The notes beneath the pieces are model-generated. The model was not told the origin of the DNA. It saw only the letters and a list, made by a program, of their open reading frames with translations, and ran no database searches. Below are positions 28,181 to 37,968 of a stretch of 37,968 bases of DNA, one piece after another. Position 1 is the first letter of the stretch, and each line of letters opens with the position of its first letter. This DNA is from an uncultured Roseicyclus sp. (lineage in GTDB: Bacteria; Pseudomonadota; Alphaproteobacteria; Rhodobacterales; Rhodobacteraceae): NCBI GenBank assembly GCA_937139335.1, contig CAKZPN010000034.1, positions 1-37,968 on the forward strand. Direction: 5' to 3'. The position numbers were made by a program, and so were the translations under genes.

Positions 28181-29026
28181 ATGACATTCCGCACCCGCTT
28201 CGCCCCGTCCCCCACCGGCCCGCTGCACCTTGGCCACGCCTATTCGGCGCTGCTGGCCCATGACCGCGCCCGCGCGGCCGAGGGCATCTTCCTCCTGCGC
28301 ATCGACGACATCGACCAGGGCCGCGCGCGGCCGGAATGGGAGGCGCAGATCGTCACGGACCTGTCCTGGCTCGGCATCACCTGGGACGCGCCGATCCGCC
28401 GCCAGTCCGACCACCTGCCCGAGTATCGCGCGGCGCTCGACAGTCTCGCCGCCCGCGGCCTCACCTATCCCTGCCGTTGCAGCCGCCGCGACATCCGCGA
28501 GGCCGCCTCCGCCCCGCAAGAGGGCGCGACGCACGGCCCCGACGGCATCGTCTATCCCGGCACCTGCCGCGGGCGCACCATGGCGGAAGCCGGACCGGGC
28601 GATGCGATCCGCCTCGACATGGCCAAGGCTGTCGCCACCTGTGCCGATCTTCCCGGCCTGATCGAGACCGGCGCGGCGCATCGCGGCACGCATCAGCTTG
28701 AAAAATCGCAACTGATGCAAACTGTTGGCGACGTGGTTCTCGCCCGCCCCGGCATGGCCGCCTCCTACCACCTGTCGGTCGTTGTCGATGACGCCGCGCA
28801 ACACGTCACCGATGTCATCCGGGGCGAAGACCTGTTCGAGGCGGCTATCCTGCAGGCCTTCCTCGCCACGCTGCTCGGCCGCCCGCTGCCGACCTACCAC
28901 CACCACCGCCTCATCCGCGACGAGGCTGGCAAGCGGCTGGCCAAACGCGACGACGCCCGCGCGATCCAGAGCTTCCGCGACGCGGGTGCGACCCCCGAAG
29001 ACATCCGCCGGATGGTCGGTCTCTGA
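28181..29026 (+). CDS. gluQ: Glutamyl-Q tRNA(Asp) synthetase
   Basis: GluQ is a truncated glutamyl-tRNA synthetase that attaches glutamate to queuosine at position 34 of tRNA-Asp. The 281-residue length (no anticodon-binding domain) and FAPSPTGPLHLGHAYSAL identify it rather than a full GltX. A zinc-binding site with Cys98, Cys100, Tyr125 and Cys129 (YPCRC and YPGTCRG) is visible, as is the KMSKS-equivalent LAKRDDAR near 249. It begins 40 nt after trmFO stop on the same strand. Its 3' end faces hisI across a palindromic repeat. Confidence 0.93.
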   Translation: MTFRTRFAPSPTGPLHLGHAYSALLAHDRARAAEGIFLLRIDDIDQGRARPEWEAQIVTDLSWLGITWDAPIRRQSDHLPEYRAALDSLAARGLTYPCRCSRRDIREAASAPQEGATHGPDGIVYPGTCRGRTMAEAGPGDAIRLDMAKAVATCADLPGLIETGAAHRGTHQLEKSQLMQTVGDVVLARPGMAASYHLSVVVDDAAQHVTDVIRGEDLFEAAILQAFLATLLGRPLPTYHHHRLIRDEAGKRLAKRDDARAIQSFRDAGATPEDIRRMVGL

Positions 29027-29036
29027 GCCTTCTCTG

Positions 29037-29082
29037 TTTCAAAAATATCCCGGGGGAGGCCGAAGGCCGGGGGCAGAGCCCC
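29037..29082 (-). repeat. Intergenic palindromic repeat, copy B; probable hisI terminator
   Basis: The element contains two hairpins, GGCC-GAA-GGCC and GGGGGC-AGA-GCCCCC, and an AT-rich end (CAAAAATATCCCGGGGGAGG on the plus strand). On the minus strand it reads hairpins then ATATTTTTG, so it can terminate hisI. It sits between convergent genes. I recall this type of element as a common interspersed repeat in Rhodobacteraceae; a degenerate copy is at 10558-10613. Confidence 0.7.
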
Positions 29083-29442
29083 CTATTCGGGTGCCATCAG
29101 CTCCACCTCGACCCCGTCCCGCACCGCGGTGTAGAAGCACACCCGCCGGTTGGTATGGCAGGCGGGTCCGGTCTGGCGCACGATCGCGAGAAGGCAGTCG
29201 CGGTCGCAGTCGAGGCGCATCTCGACAAGCTCCTGCACGTGGCCCGAGCTTTCGCCTTTCACCCAGAACGCCGCGCGCGAGCGCGACCAATAGGTCACGC
29301 GGCCGGTGTCCAGCGTGCGCGCCACCGCCTCCGCCGTCATCCAGGCCAGCATCAACACCTCGCCGGTCGCCTCCTCCTGCGCGATGCAGGGGATCAAGCC
29401 GTTGGCGTCGTAGCGCAATGTCGCTGGATCGAACCTGGCCAT
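29083..29442 (-). CDS. hisI: Phosphoribosyl-AMP cyclohydrolase
   Basis: HisI opens the purine ring of PR-AMP in histidine synthesis. The 119-residue monofunctional form (no HisE fusion) has MLAWMTAEAV, TYWSRSRAAFWVKGESSGHVQ, the metal-binding RLDCDRDCLL and the zinc-ligand segment GPACHTNRRVCFY. Two ATGs lie six bases apart; the one at 29440-29442 (MARFDPAT) is chosen because AGAGG precedes it at 6 nt, whereas it abuts the first. It is divergent from the IscU-like gene by 67 nt and convergent with gluQ. Confidence 0.93.
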   Translation of the reverse strand: MARFDPATLRYDANGLIPCIAQEEATGEVLMLAWMTAEAVARTLDTGRVTYWSRSRAAFWVKGESSGHVQELVEMRLDCDRDCLLAIVRQTGPACHTNRRVCFYTAVRDGVEVELMAPE

Positions 29443-29509
29443 GGCCATCCTCTTTGCAAATGCATCCCTCGCCGCTACCTATAGGGTCACGGCAGCAGAG
29501 GCGAAACCC

Positions 29510-29962
29510 ATGTCCGGCGACAGCGACCTGATCAAGCTCTACTCGCAGCGCATCCTGGCGTTGGCCGCCGACATTCCGCACCGCGGGCGGCTCGATGCGC
29601 CGCAGGCCAGCATCCGCAAGCGCGCGCCGCTCTGCGGGTCGACCGTGACGGTGGATCTGGACATGGAAGACGGCAAGATCAGCCGCTTTGCGCAGGACGT
29701 GAAGGCCTGCGCCTTGGGCCAGGCCTCCGCCGCGCTGATGGGCGCCGACATCCTCGGCCGCACGCGGGCCGAGGTGGAAACCGCGCGCGATGCCCTCCGC
29801 GCGATGCTGAAGGACGGCGCCCCGCCGCCCGCCGCGCCCTTTCACGGATACGAGGTGCTGGAACCGGCGCGCGACTACCGCAACCGCCATGCCTCGATCC
29901 TGCTGTCGCTGGAGGCCACCGCAGAGGCGATGGCCGAGGCCGAACAGGCCGAATGCGCCTGA
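29510..29962 (+). CDS. IscU/NifU-like iron-sulfur scaffold protein, third cysteine missing
   Basis: A 150-residue IscU_N-type protein. Two canonical ligand cysteines are present, Cys42 (APLCGSTVTVDLDME) and Cys67 (KACALGQASAAL). The position of the third IscU cysteine (motif HCS in E. coli, C106) reads HAS here (RNRHASILLSLEAT, around 127-129). The only other Cys is at 149, next to the C-terminus. IscU proteins assemble Fe-S clusters and deliver them to apoproteins. With two of three ligands this may be a paralogue with a narrower or changed role, or it may use the C-terminal Cys. I chose the ATG at 29510 because the upstream frame is poorly conserved in composition and overlaps hisI. Confidence 0.8.
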   Translation: MSGDSDLIKLYSQRILALAADIPHRGRLDAPQASIRKRAPLCGSTVTVDLDMEDGKISRFAQDVKACALGQASAALMGADILGRTRAEVETARDALRAMLKDGAPPPAAPFHGYEVLEPARDYRNRHASILLSLEATAEAMAEAEQAECA

Positions 29963-29979
29963 TCCCCTGAACCCGACAG

Positions 29980-30014
29980 AAAAAACCGCCGCACCTCCGG
30001 GGGGAGGGCGGCGG
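29980..30014 (-). terminator. Strong rho-independent terminator of the 39-aa gene
   Basis: On the minus strand CCGCCGCCCTCC (complement of 30003-30014) pairs with GGAGGTGCGGCGG (complement of 29986-29998) with one bulged base and a CCCC loop, followed by six T (29980-29985). It lies 131 nt downstream of the 39-aa gene's stop on the same strand. Its T run faces away from the IscU-like gene. Confidence 0.85.
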
Positions 30015-30145
30015 CAGTCAGCGTATCCATCGGCAAGGCCGACCCGGGAGGCAAACCGGGCAACAGGCAGATGAGGGCGCGAGCGAATGGGGACAATCCC
30101 CGCGCCCCTTGGCCCTGCCGGACCGCAGGCAGAAACTCGAAAATC

Positions 30146-30265
30146 TCAGATCAGACCGGGCAGATGCAGCAGCCCGAAGGTGAAGCCGGCCAGCGCCAGA
30201 ACCCCGGCGGTATCGCCGATCAGCGTGTCGCTGGCGCGGGTCAGGATGTCGGCGATGCGGGTCAT
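30146..30265 (-). CDS. 39-residue hydrophobic peptide, candidate SOS-induced membrane peptide
   Basis: The frame reads MTRIADILTRASDTLIGDTA then GVLALAGFTFGLLHLPGLI and stop. The N-terminal half is amphipathic with charged residues; the C-terminal 20 residues are hydrophobic and could span the membrane. A good Shine-Dalgarno (GAGGAGACGCCCC before ATG) and a strong downstream terminator support it as a real gene. A LexA-type site lies 60 nt upstream of the start and no other gene lies between. By analogy with small SOS-induced membrane peptides such as Caulobacter SidA (a division inhibitor) or E. coli TisB, it may respond to DNA damage. I claim no homology to either. It is too short for automatic gene calls. 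Confidence 0.7.
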   Translation of the reverse strand: MTRIADILTRASDTLIGDTAGVLALAGFTFGLLHLPGLI

Positions 30266-30324
30266 GGGGCGTCTCCTCTGGTCCATGTTAACGCTTTGTT
30301 CTCATTTTTCGCGGCACCTGTCCA

Positions 30325-30339
30325 GAACTTTTTGAGAAC
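30325..30339 (-). promoter_or_regulatory. LexA-type SOS box (GAAC-N7-GAAC)
   Basis: GAACTTTTTGAGAAC is GTTC-N7-GTTC on the minus strand, the published alphaproteobacterial LexA recognition pattern. A TGGACA -35-like hexamer (complement of 30319-30324) abuts it, so LexA would block that promoter. The core -10 is not clear. A third GAAC at 30346 is spaced 6 nt from the second and does not fit. The site is downstream of recG and upstream only of the 39-aa gene. Confidence 0.65.
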
Positions 30340-30357
30340 ATTTGCGAACAAAGAGGG

Positions 30358-34687
<4,330 letters not shown>

Positions 34688-34720
34688 TTAGGAGGGTCGC
34701 GCGCGGATTTCCAGTGCGCG

Positions 34721-35434
34721 TCAGGCGTTCATCGCCATGCCGATCGCCTCCTGCCCCGGCATCGGGTCGCGAAGGACATAGCCACGGCCCCAGACCGTCT
34801 CGATGTAATTCTCTCCGCCGGTCGCGACCGAGAGCTTCTTGCGCAGCTTGCAGATGAAGACGTCGATGATCTTCAATTCCGGCTCGTCCATTCCGCCGTA
34901 CAGGTGATTGAGGAACATCTCCTTGGTCAGCGTCGTGCCTTTGCGCAGGCTCAGCAATTCCAGCATCTGGTATTCCTTGCCGGTCAGATGCACGGTCTGG
35001 CCCTCTGCCTCGACCGTCTTGGCGTCGAGATTGACGGCAATGCGCCCGGTGCGGATCACCGATTGGGCATGGCCCTTGGACCGGCGAATGATCGCGTGAA
35101 TGCGCGCGACCAGTTCCTCGCGGTGGAAGGGTTTGGTCAGGTAATCGTCGGCGCCGAAACCGAAACCTTTCAGCTTGGTTTCCGGGTCGTCGAGGCCGGA
35201 GAGAATCAGGATCGGGGTCGTGACCCGGGCGCTGCGCAGGTGGCGCAGCACGTCATGGCCGTGGATGTCGGGGAGATTGAGGTCGAGAAGAATAATGTCA
35301 TAGTCATAAAGTTTAGCCAGATCGATCCCTTCTTCACCCAAATCAGTGGCATATACATTCAGATTGGCATGCCTTAGCATCATTTCGATAGAGCGGGACG
35401 TGGTGGGGTCGTCTTCGACAAGCAAAACGCGCAT
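34721..35434 (-). CDS. ctrA: Cell cycle response regulator CtrA
   Basis: CtrA is an OmpR-type two-component regulator of the alphaproteobacterial cell cycle; in Rhodobacteraceae it is mostly linked to motility and gene-transfer-agent control. The 237-residue protein has a receiver domain with phospho-acceptor Asp51 (ILLDLNLPD), DDYLTKPF with the conserved Lys, and a winged-helix DNA-binding domain ([17 protein letters not shown] to GRGYVLRDP). The long near-invariant CtrA stretches, for example [19 protein letters not shown], make the name secure. The C-terminus ends MNA and lacks the terminal Ala-Ala degron of Caulobacter CtrA. sciP is 106 nt upstream on the same strand. A CtrA-like box and a GANTC methylation site lie in that gap. 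Confidence 0.95.
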   Translation of the reverse strand: MRVLLVEDDPTTSRSIEMMLRHANLNVYATDLGEEGIDLAKLYDYDIILLDLNLPDIHGHDVLRHLRSARVTTPILILSGLDDPETKLKGFGFGADDYLTKPFHREELVARIHAIIRRSKGHAQSVIRTGRIAVNLDAKTVEAEGQTVHLTGKEYQMLELLSLRKGTTLTKEMFLNHLYGGMDEPELKIIDVFICKLRKKLSVATGGENYIETVWGRGYVLRDPMPGQEAIGMAMNA

Positions 35435-35445
35435 CTGGCTACTCC

Positions 35446-35450
35446 GAATC
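35446..35450. promoter_or_regulatory. GANTC (CcrM methylation) site in the ctrA leader
   Basis: GAATC lies 12 nt upstream of the ctrA start codon. In Caulobacter, GANTC methylation by CcrM affects ctrA P1. A single 5-bp site is weak evidence on its own; its placement makes it worth noting. Confidence 0.4.
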
Positions 35451-35484
35451 CTTCAATGGGCGCGTTCACCGTCGGGGCAAATGG

Positions 35485-35499
35485 TTAATTACAAGTTAC
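35485..35499 (-). promoter_or_regulatory. CtrA-binding-site-like box upstream of ctrA
   Basis: TTAATTACAAGTTAC is TTAA-N7-TTAC, one mismatch from the CtrA consensus TTAA-N7-TTAA. It lies 51 nt upstream of the ctrA start, in the 106-nt gap after sciP. Autoregulation of ctrA is known in Caulobacter, so this placement is expected of a real site. Confidence 0.6.
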
Positions 35500-35540
35500 C
35501 CTTTTGGACAGGTCACCACCCCCCAAAGCCGCGCGACATC

Positions 35541-35816
35541 TTATCCGCGATAGCGCTGCAGCGCCGTCGCCTTCAGGGCCGCGACACCGAAGCGTCCGGC
35601 GGCGGCGCGCCAGCTTGCCAGCTCCTCATCCGACAGGTCCCAGATCGACACCGCCTCCTCCGCGCTGATCAGGCCCGCGTCCACCGCGTGGACGACGGCG
35701 GCCTTGCGGCTCGCGACCCAGCGGCGGGTTTCGGGGGGCGGCAGGTCGGCGCGCGTCATGGTGCGCCCGTCGGGCAGGGTCACCGACTGCGGGCCGGGAA
35801 TGCGTCGGATATACAT
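35541..35816 (-). CDS. sciP: SciP, DUF1153 inhibitor of CtrA
   Basis: A 91-residue small protein with the DUF1153/SciP pattern: DLPPPETRRWVASRKAAVVHAV, GLISAEEAVSIWDLSDEELASW (helix-turn-helix-like) and ALKATALQRYRG at the end. SciP in Caulobacter binds CtrA and DNA and blocks CtrA-dependent transcription. Caulobacter SciP is 93 residues. It lies directly upstream of ctrA on the same strand, pairing the inhibitor with its target. AAGGAG lies 12 nt before the ATG, longer than ideal; no better start is visible. Confidence 0.88.
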   Translation of the reverse strand: MYIRRIPGPQSVTLPDGRTMTRADLPPPETRRWVASRKAAVVHAVDAGLISAEEAVSIWDLSDEELASWRAAAGRFGVAALKATALQRYRG

Positions 35817-35892
35817 CGCTTGCCACGTCTCCTTGGTCTCGGGTGTCGTGACAGGTGCGCTGCATTAGCTTAATTCGAGGTAAGCGGGGCGC

Positions 35893-35920
35893 TTGTGGAT
35901 AGGCAGGTTTTTCCTATATT
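35893..35920 (+). promoter_or_regulatory. mnmA: Candidate sigma70 promoter of mnmA
   Basis: TTGTGG (35893-35898) and TATATT (35915-35920) are separated by 16 nt. The -10 matches at 5 of 6 positions and the -35 at 3 of 6. A start near 35927 would leave a leader of about 38 nt. Confidence 0.5.
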
Positions 35921-35964
35921 CCCCGAGACTCCCCGCCCTTCCGCCCAGACCAAAGGACATCAAC

Positions 35965-37107
35965 ATGGCCCTCGACCGGCCCGATACGCTCAATTCGCTC
36001 GGCTTCGCCAAGCCGCCGGCCGAGACGCGCGTGGTCGTCGCCATGTCGGGCGGCGTCGATTCGTCGGTGGTGGCGGCGCAGCTGGCCGAGGAGGGCTACG
36101 ACGTCGTCGGCGTCACGCTGCAGCTCTACGATCACGGCGCGGCGCTGGCCAAGAAAGGCGCCTGCTGCGCCGGGCGCGACATCCACGATGCGCGTCGCGT
36201 GGCCGAGGTGATGGGCTTTCCGCATTACGTGCTCGACTACGAGAACACGTTCCGCGAGGCGGTGATCGACGAATTCGCCGACAGCTACCTTGCGGGCGCG
36301 ACGCCCGTGCCCTGCATCCGCTGCAACGAGCGGGTGAAGTTTAAGGACCTGCTGGAGACGGCGAAGGATCTCGACGCCGATTGCATGGCCACAGGGCACT
36401 ATATCCAGCGCAAGCTGGGCGCAGCGGGCGCAGAGCTGCATGCCGCCGCCGATGCCGCGCGCGACCAGTCCTATTTCCTGTTCTCCACCACGCAGGCGCA
36501 GCTCGATTTCCTGCGCTTCCCGCTCGGGCACCTGGCGTCCAAGGCCGAAACGCGGGCGCTTGCGGCGAAATACGGCCTCAGCGTCGCCGACAAGCCCGAC
36601 AGCCAGGACATCTGCTTCGTGCCGAACGGCGACTACGCCTCGGTGATCGAGAAACTGCGCCCCGGCGCGGCCGATCCGGGTGAGATCGTGGACGCTGACG
36701 GCAATGTGCTGGGCGAGCACCGGGGGGTCATCCACTACACCATCGGCCAGCGCCGGGGCCTTGGCATCGGCGGGCTCGCCGACCCGCTCTACGTGGTGAA
36801 GCTCGACCCCGATGCGCGCCGCGTCGTGGTCGGCCCGAAGGAGCTGCTGTCGACCCGGACGGTGCCGGTGCGGGAGATCAACTGGCTCGGCGATGCGCCG
36901 CTCACCTCCCGCGACGCCTGGGAGGTGGAGGTCAAGATCCGCTCCACCCGCCCGCCGCGGCCCGCGGTGATCCGCCCGGTCTCGGCCACCGAGGCCGAGG
37001 TGGAGCTTGTGACCCCCGAGGAAGGCGTCAGCCCCGGCCAGGCCTGCGTCTTCTACGACGCACACGGCAGCCGGATCTTCGGCGGTGGCTGGATCCACAG
37101 GGGCTGA
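35965..37107 (+). CDS. mnmA: tRNA-specific 2-thiouridylase MnmA
   Basis: MnmA thiolates U34 at C2 in tRNA-Lys, Glu and Gln, taking sulfur relayed from the cysteine desulfurase IscS. The 380-residue protein has the PP-loop AMSGGVDSS (26-34), [18 protein letters not shown] with a catalytic Cys, GHY, the QDICF segment with the second catalytic Cys, and a C-terminal domain ending GGGWI. The ATG at 35965 has AAAGGAC upstream; the longer frame starts inside the promoter. The 37114 gene converges with a 6-nt gap. Confidence 0.96.
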   Translation: MALDRPDTLNSLGFAKPPAETRVVVAMSGGVDSSVVAAQLAEEGYDVVGVTLQLYDHGAALAKKGACCAGRDIHDARRVAEVMGFPHYVLDYENTFREAVIDEFADSYLAGATPVPCIRCNERVKFKDLLETAKDLDADCMATGHYIQRKLGAAGAELHAAADAARDQSYFLFSTTQAQLDFLRFPLGHLASKAETRALAAKYGLSVADKPDSQDICFVPNGDYASVIEKLRPGAADPGEIVDADGNVLGEHRGVIHYTIGQRRGLGIGGLADPLYVVKLDPDARRVVVGPKELLSTRTVPVREINWLGDAPLTSRDAWEVEVKIRSTRPPRPAVIRPVSATEAEVELVTPEEGVSPGQACVFYDAHGSRIFGGGWIHRG

Positions 37108-37113
37108 GCCGCC

Positions 37114-37827
37114 TCAGACGCCGCCGTTCAGCAGGTAGGCGCGAAACCGGATCGTCTGGTGGCTTACCAGCAGGTCGATCCTTGCGTGGTCGTAGACCAC
37201 GACGCTGGCCCCGGCCCCGTCCTGCCCCTCGATCCGGTAGCCGCTATCGCCATAGACCGGGGCGAAGCCGGGTTGCGCCCCGTCATGCTCGGCCGCGCCG
37301 GTGCGGGTGACGGTGGCGAACCGCGCCGCGGCCGCCGCGCGCGCCGCCGCCTCGGGGATGATCGCGACGCGCCGGGTGTCGTCCCAGGTGAGGAGGCAGG
37401 CCAGCCGCGCGAGCCCCGCCTCGGGCCAGGCGGCGACATCATCGGCGGCGGGCTGGAGTGCCGCGAAGAGCGCGAAGACCTCCGGGTCCGACAGCGTGGT
37501 CGCCGCCAGCCGGTCGCGGGTCGGGATGCCGTAGCGCGAACAGGTGACGATGCCCCCGGCCACGGTGCTGCCCGCCAAGGGCGCGCCGAAGCGGCCGGTG
37601 AGCGACCAGAGAAACGGGTCGGTGTCGTCGAGGGGAGCCGGCAGCGGCGAGCGGTCGACGGTGACGGGGCCGAGCACCTCCTCCAGCCGGGTCACGAAGC
37701 CCGCCCGGTCGCGCCACGGCTCCAGCCCCAACGCCAGCACCGCGGCCGGGTCGAGCACGGTCGGCGCCCCCTGCTGCGCAAGGGCGGGACCGGCGAGAAG
37801 GGCAAGGACAAGGCAGGTCGCGCGCAT
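37114..37827 (-). CDS. Exported protein of unknown function (237 aa)
   Basis: A secreted protein with a clear signal peptide (MRATCLVLALLAGPALAQQ, likely cleaved near residue 18). The mature part has alternating beta-type and polar segments, an Ala-rich stretch (AAARAAAAARF) and two cysteines (TCSRYGIPT and LACLLTWDD). I do not recognise a family. It converges with mnmA at the 3' end and lies just downstream of tRNA-Asp on the same strand. Confidence 0.7.
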   Translation of the reverse strand: MRATCLVLALLAGPALAQQGAPTVLDPAAVLALGLEPWRDRAGFVTRLEEVLGPVTVDRSPLPAPLDDTDPFLWSLTGRFGAPLAGSTVAGGIVTCSRYGIPTRDRLAATTLSDPEVFALFAALQPAADDVAAWPEAGLARLACLLTWDDTRRVAIIPEAAARAAAAARFATVTRTGAAEHDGAQPGFAPVYGDSGYRIEGQDGAGASVVVYDHARIDLLVSHQTIRFRAYLLNGGV

Positions 37828-37896
37828 GGGCCAAGCCTAGGGCGTGGCGCGTCCGCGTCCAGCCGGCTTGGGACCATCGAGCATTCGGGGGGAAAG

Positions 37897-37968
37897 TGGC
37901 GCGGTTGACGGGGCTCGAACCCGCGACCCCCGGCGTGACAGGCCGGTACTCTAACCAACTGAGCTACA
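37897..37968 (-). tRNA. tRNA-Asp (anticodon GUC), 5' end cut by the window edge
   Basis: The minus strand reads TGTAGCTCAGTTGGTTAGAGTAC (D-arm), then an anticodon loop CTGTCAC (anticodon GTC), T-loop GGTTCGAGCCC, the acceptor 3' strand CAACCGC and an encoded CCA (complement of 37897-37899). About the first five nucleotides lie beyond the window. Confidence 0.93.

Noticed and set aside
29875..30096. A 73-codon minus-strand frame after the 39-aa gene
   Set aside because: It runs through the terminator hairpin at 29980-30014 and into the antisense of the IscU-like gene, and lacks a Shine-Dalgarno.
30336..30349. A second LexA box using the third GAAC at 30346
   Set aside because: The spacing is 6 nt rather than 7, so only the 30325-30339 pair fits.
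35870..35883. A second CtrA-like site upstream of sciP (TTAATTCGAGGTAA)
   Set aside because: The half-sites are spaced by 6, not 7, and the second is GTAA. It fails the TTAA-N7-TTAA pattern.

Overview
The window is a GC-rich, gene-dense chromosomal segment from an alphaproteobacterium, most likely a Rhodobacteraceae (Roseobacter-type) member. The indicators are a ctrA gene beside a DUF1153/SciP gene, an Usg-family gene, a class II (B12-dependent) ribonucleotide reductase, a two-domain cold-shock protein, an intergenic palindromic repeat of the type I associate with this family, and an RTX/LamG/Hint surface protein. I see no prophage, plasmid, transposon or CRISPR array. Three tRNA genes are present: Pro-UGG, Leu-CAA and a truncated Asp-GUC.

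Layout, left to right. The first 2.1 kb is the 5' part of nrdJ on the minus strand, with a long leader and an NrdR-type operator region. Then come tRNA-Pro and minus-strand genes for a DUF192 secreted protein, a double cold-shock-domain protein and pdxH. On the plus strand fabI-gpt follows, converging on aroK-aroB (minus, 4-nt overlap). Divergent from aroK is a plus-strand run: a 44-aa membrane peptide overlapping a 511-aa exported protein of unknown role, xerD, and a CorC/HlyC-type CBS membrane protein. This converges with a DUF2254 membrane protein. A dimethylglycine-dehydrogenase-like flavoprotein and a MobA-like nucleotidyltransferase (GTGA overlap) follow and end at a strong hairpin terminator. 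A 1,321-residue RTX/LamG/Hint protein lies beyond, on the minus strand.

After a 766-bp gap with no convincing gene come tRNA-Leu, an ExoD-family gene with a dsbB-like gene, usg, gyrA behind a good sigma70 promoter, a DoxX-like membrane protein, trmFO, gluQ, hisI and an IscU-like scaffold gene. The last third is a minus-strand block, sciP, ctrA, ligA, recG, ending in a 39-codon membrane-peptide gene. That gene has a LexA-type GAAC-N7-GAAC site upstream and a strong terminator downstream. The window closes with mnmA, a small exported unknown and tRNA-Asp.

Functional themes are DNA synthesis and maintenance (nrdJ, gyrA, ligA, recG, xerD), tRNA modification (trmFO, gluQ, mnmA), aromatic, histidine, PLP and fatty-acid biosynthesis (aroKB, hisI, pdxH, fabI) and cell-cycle control (ctrA, sciP). 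Most of the window is ordinary core genome. The most interesting signals are the candidate SOS-controlled 39-aa peptide, the ctrA/sciP regulatory module with a CtrA-like box and a GANTC site, the NrdR operator in front of nrdJ, the RTX-Hint protein without secretion genes, and the 44-aa/511-aa gene pair of unknown function.
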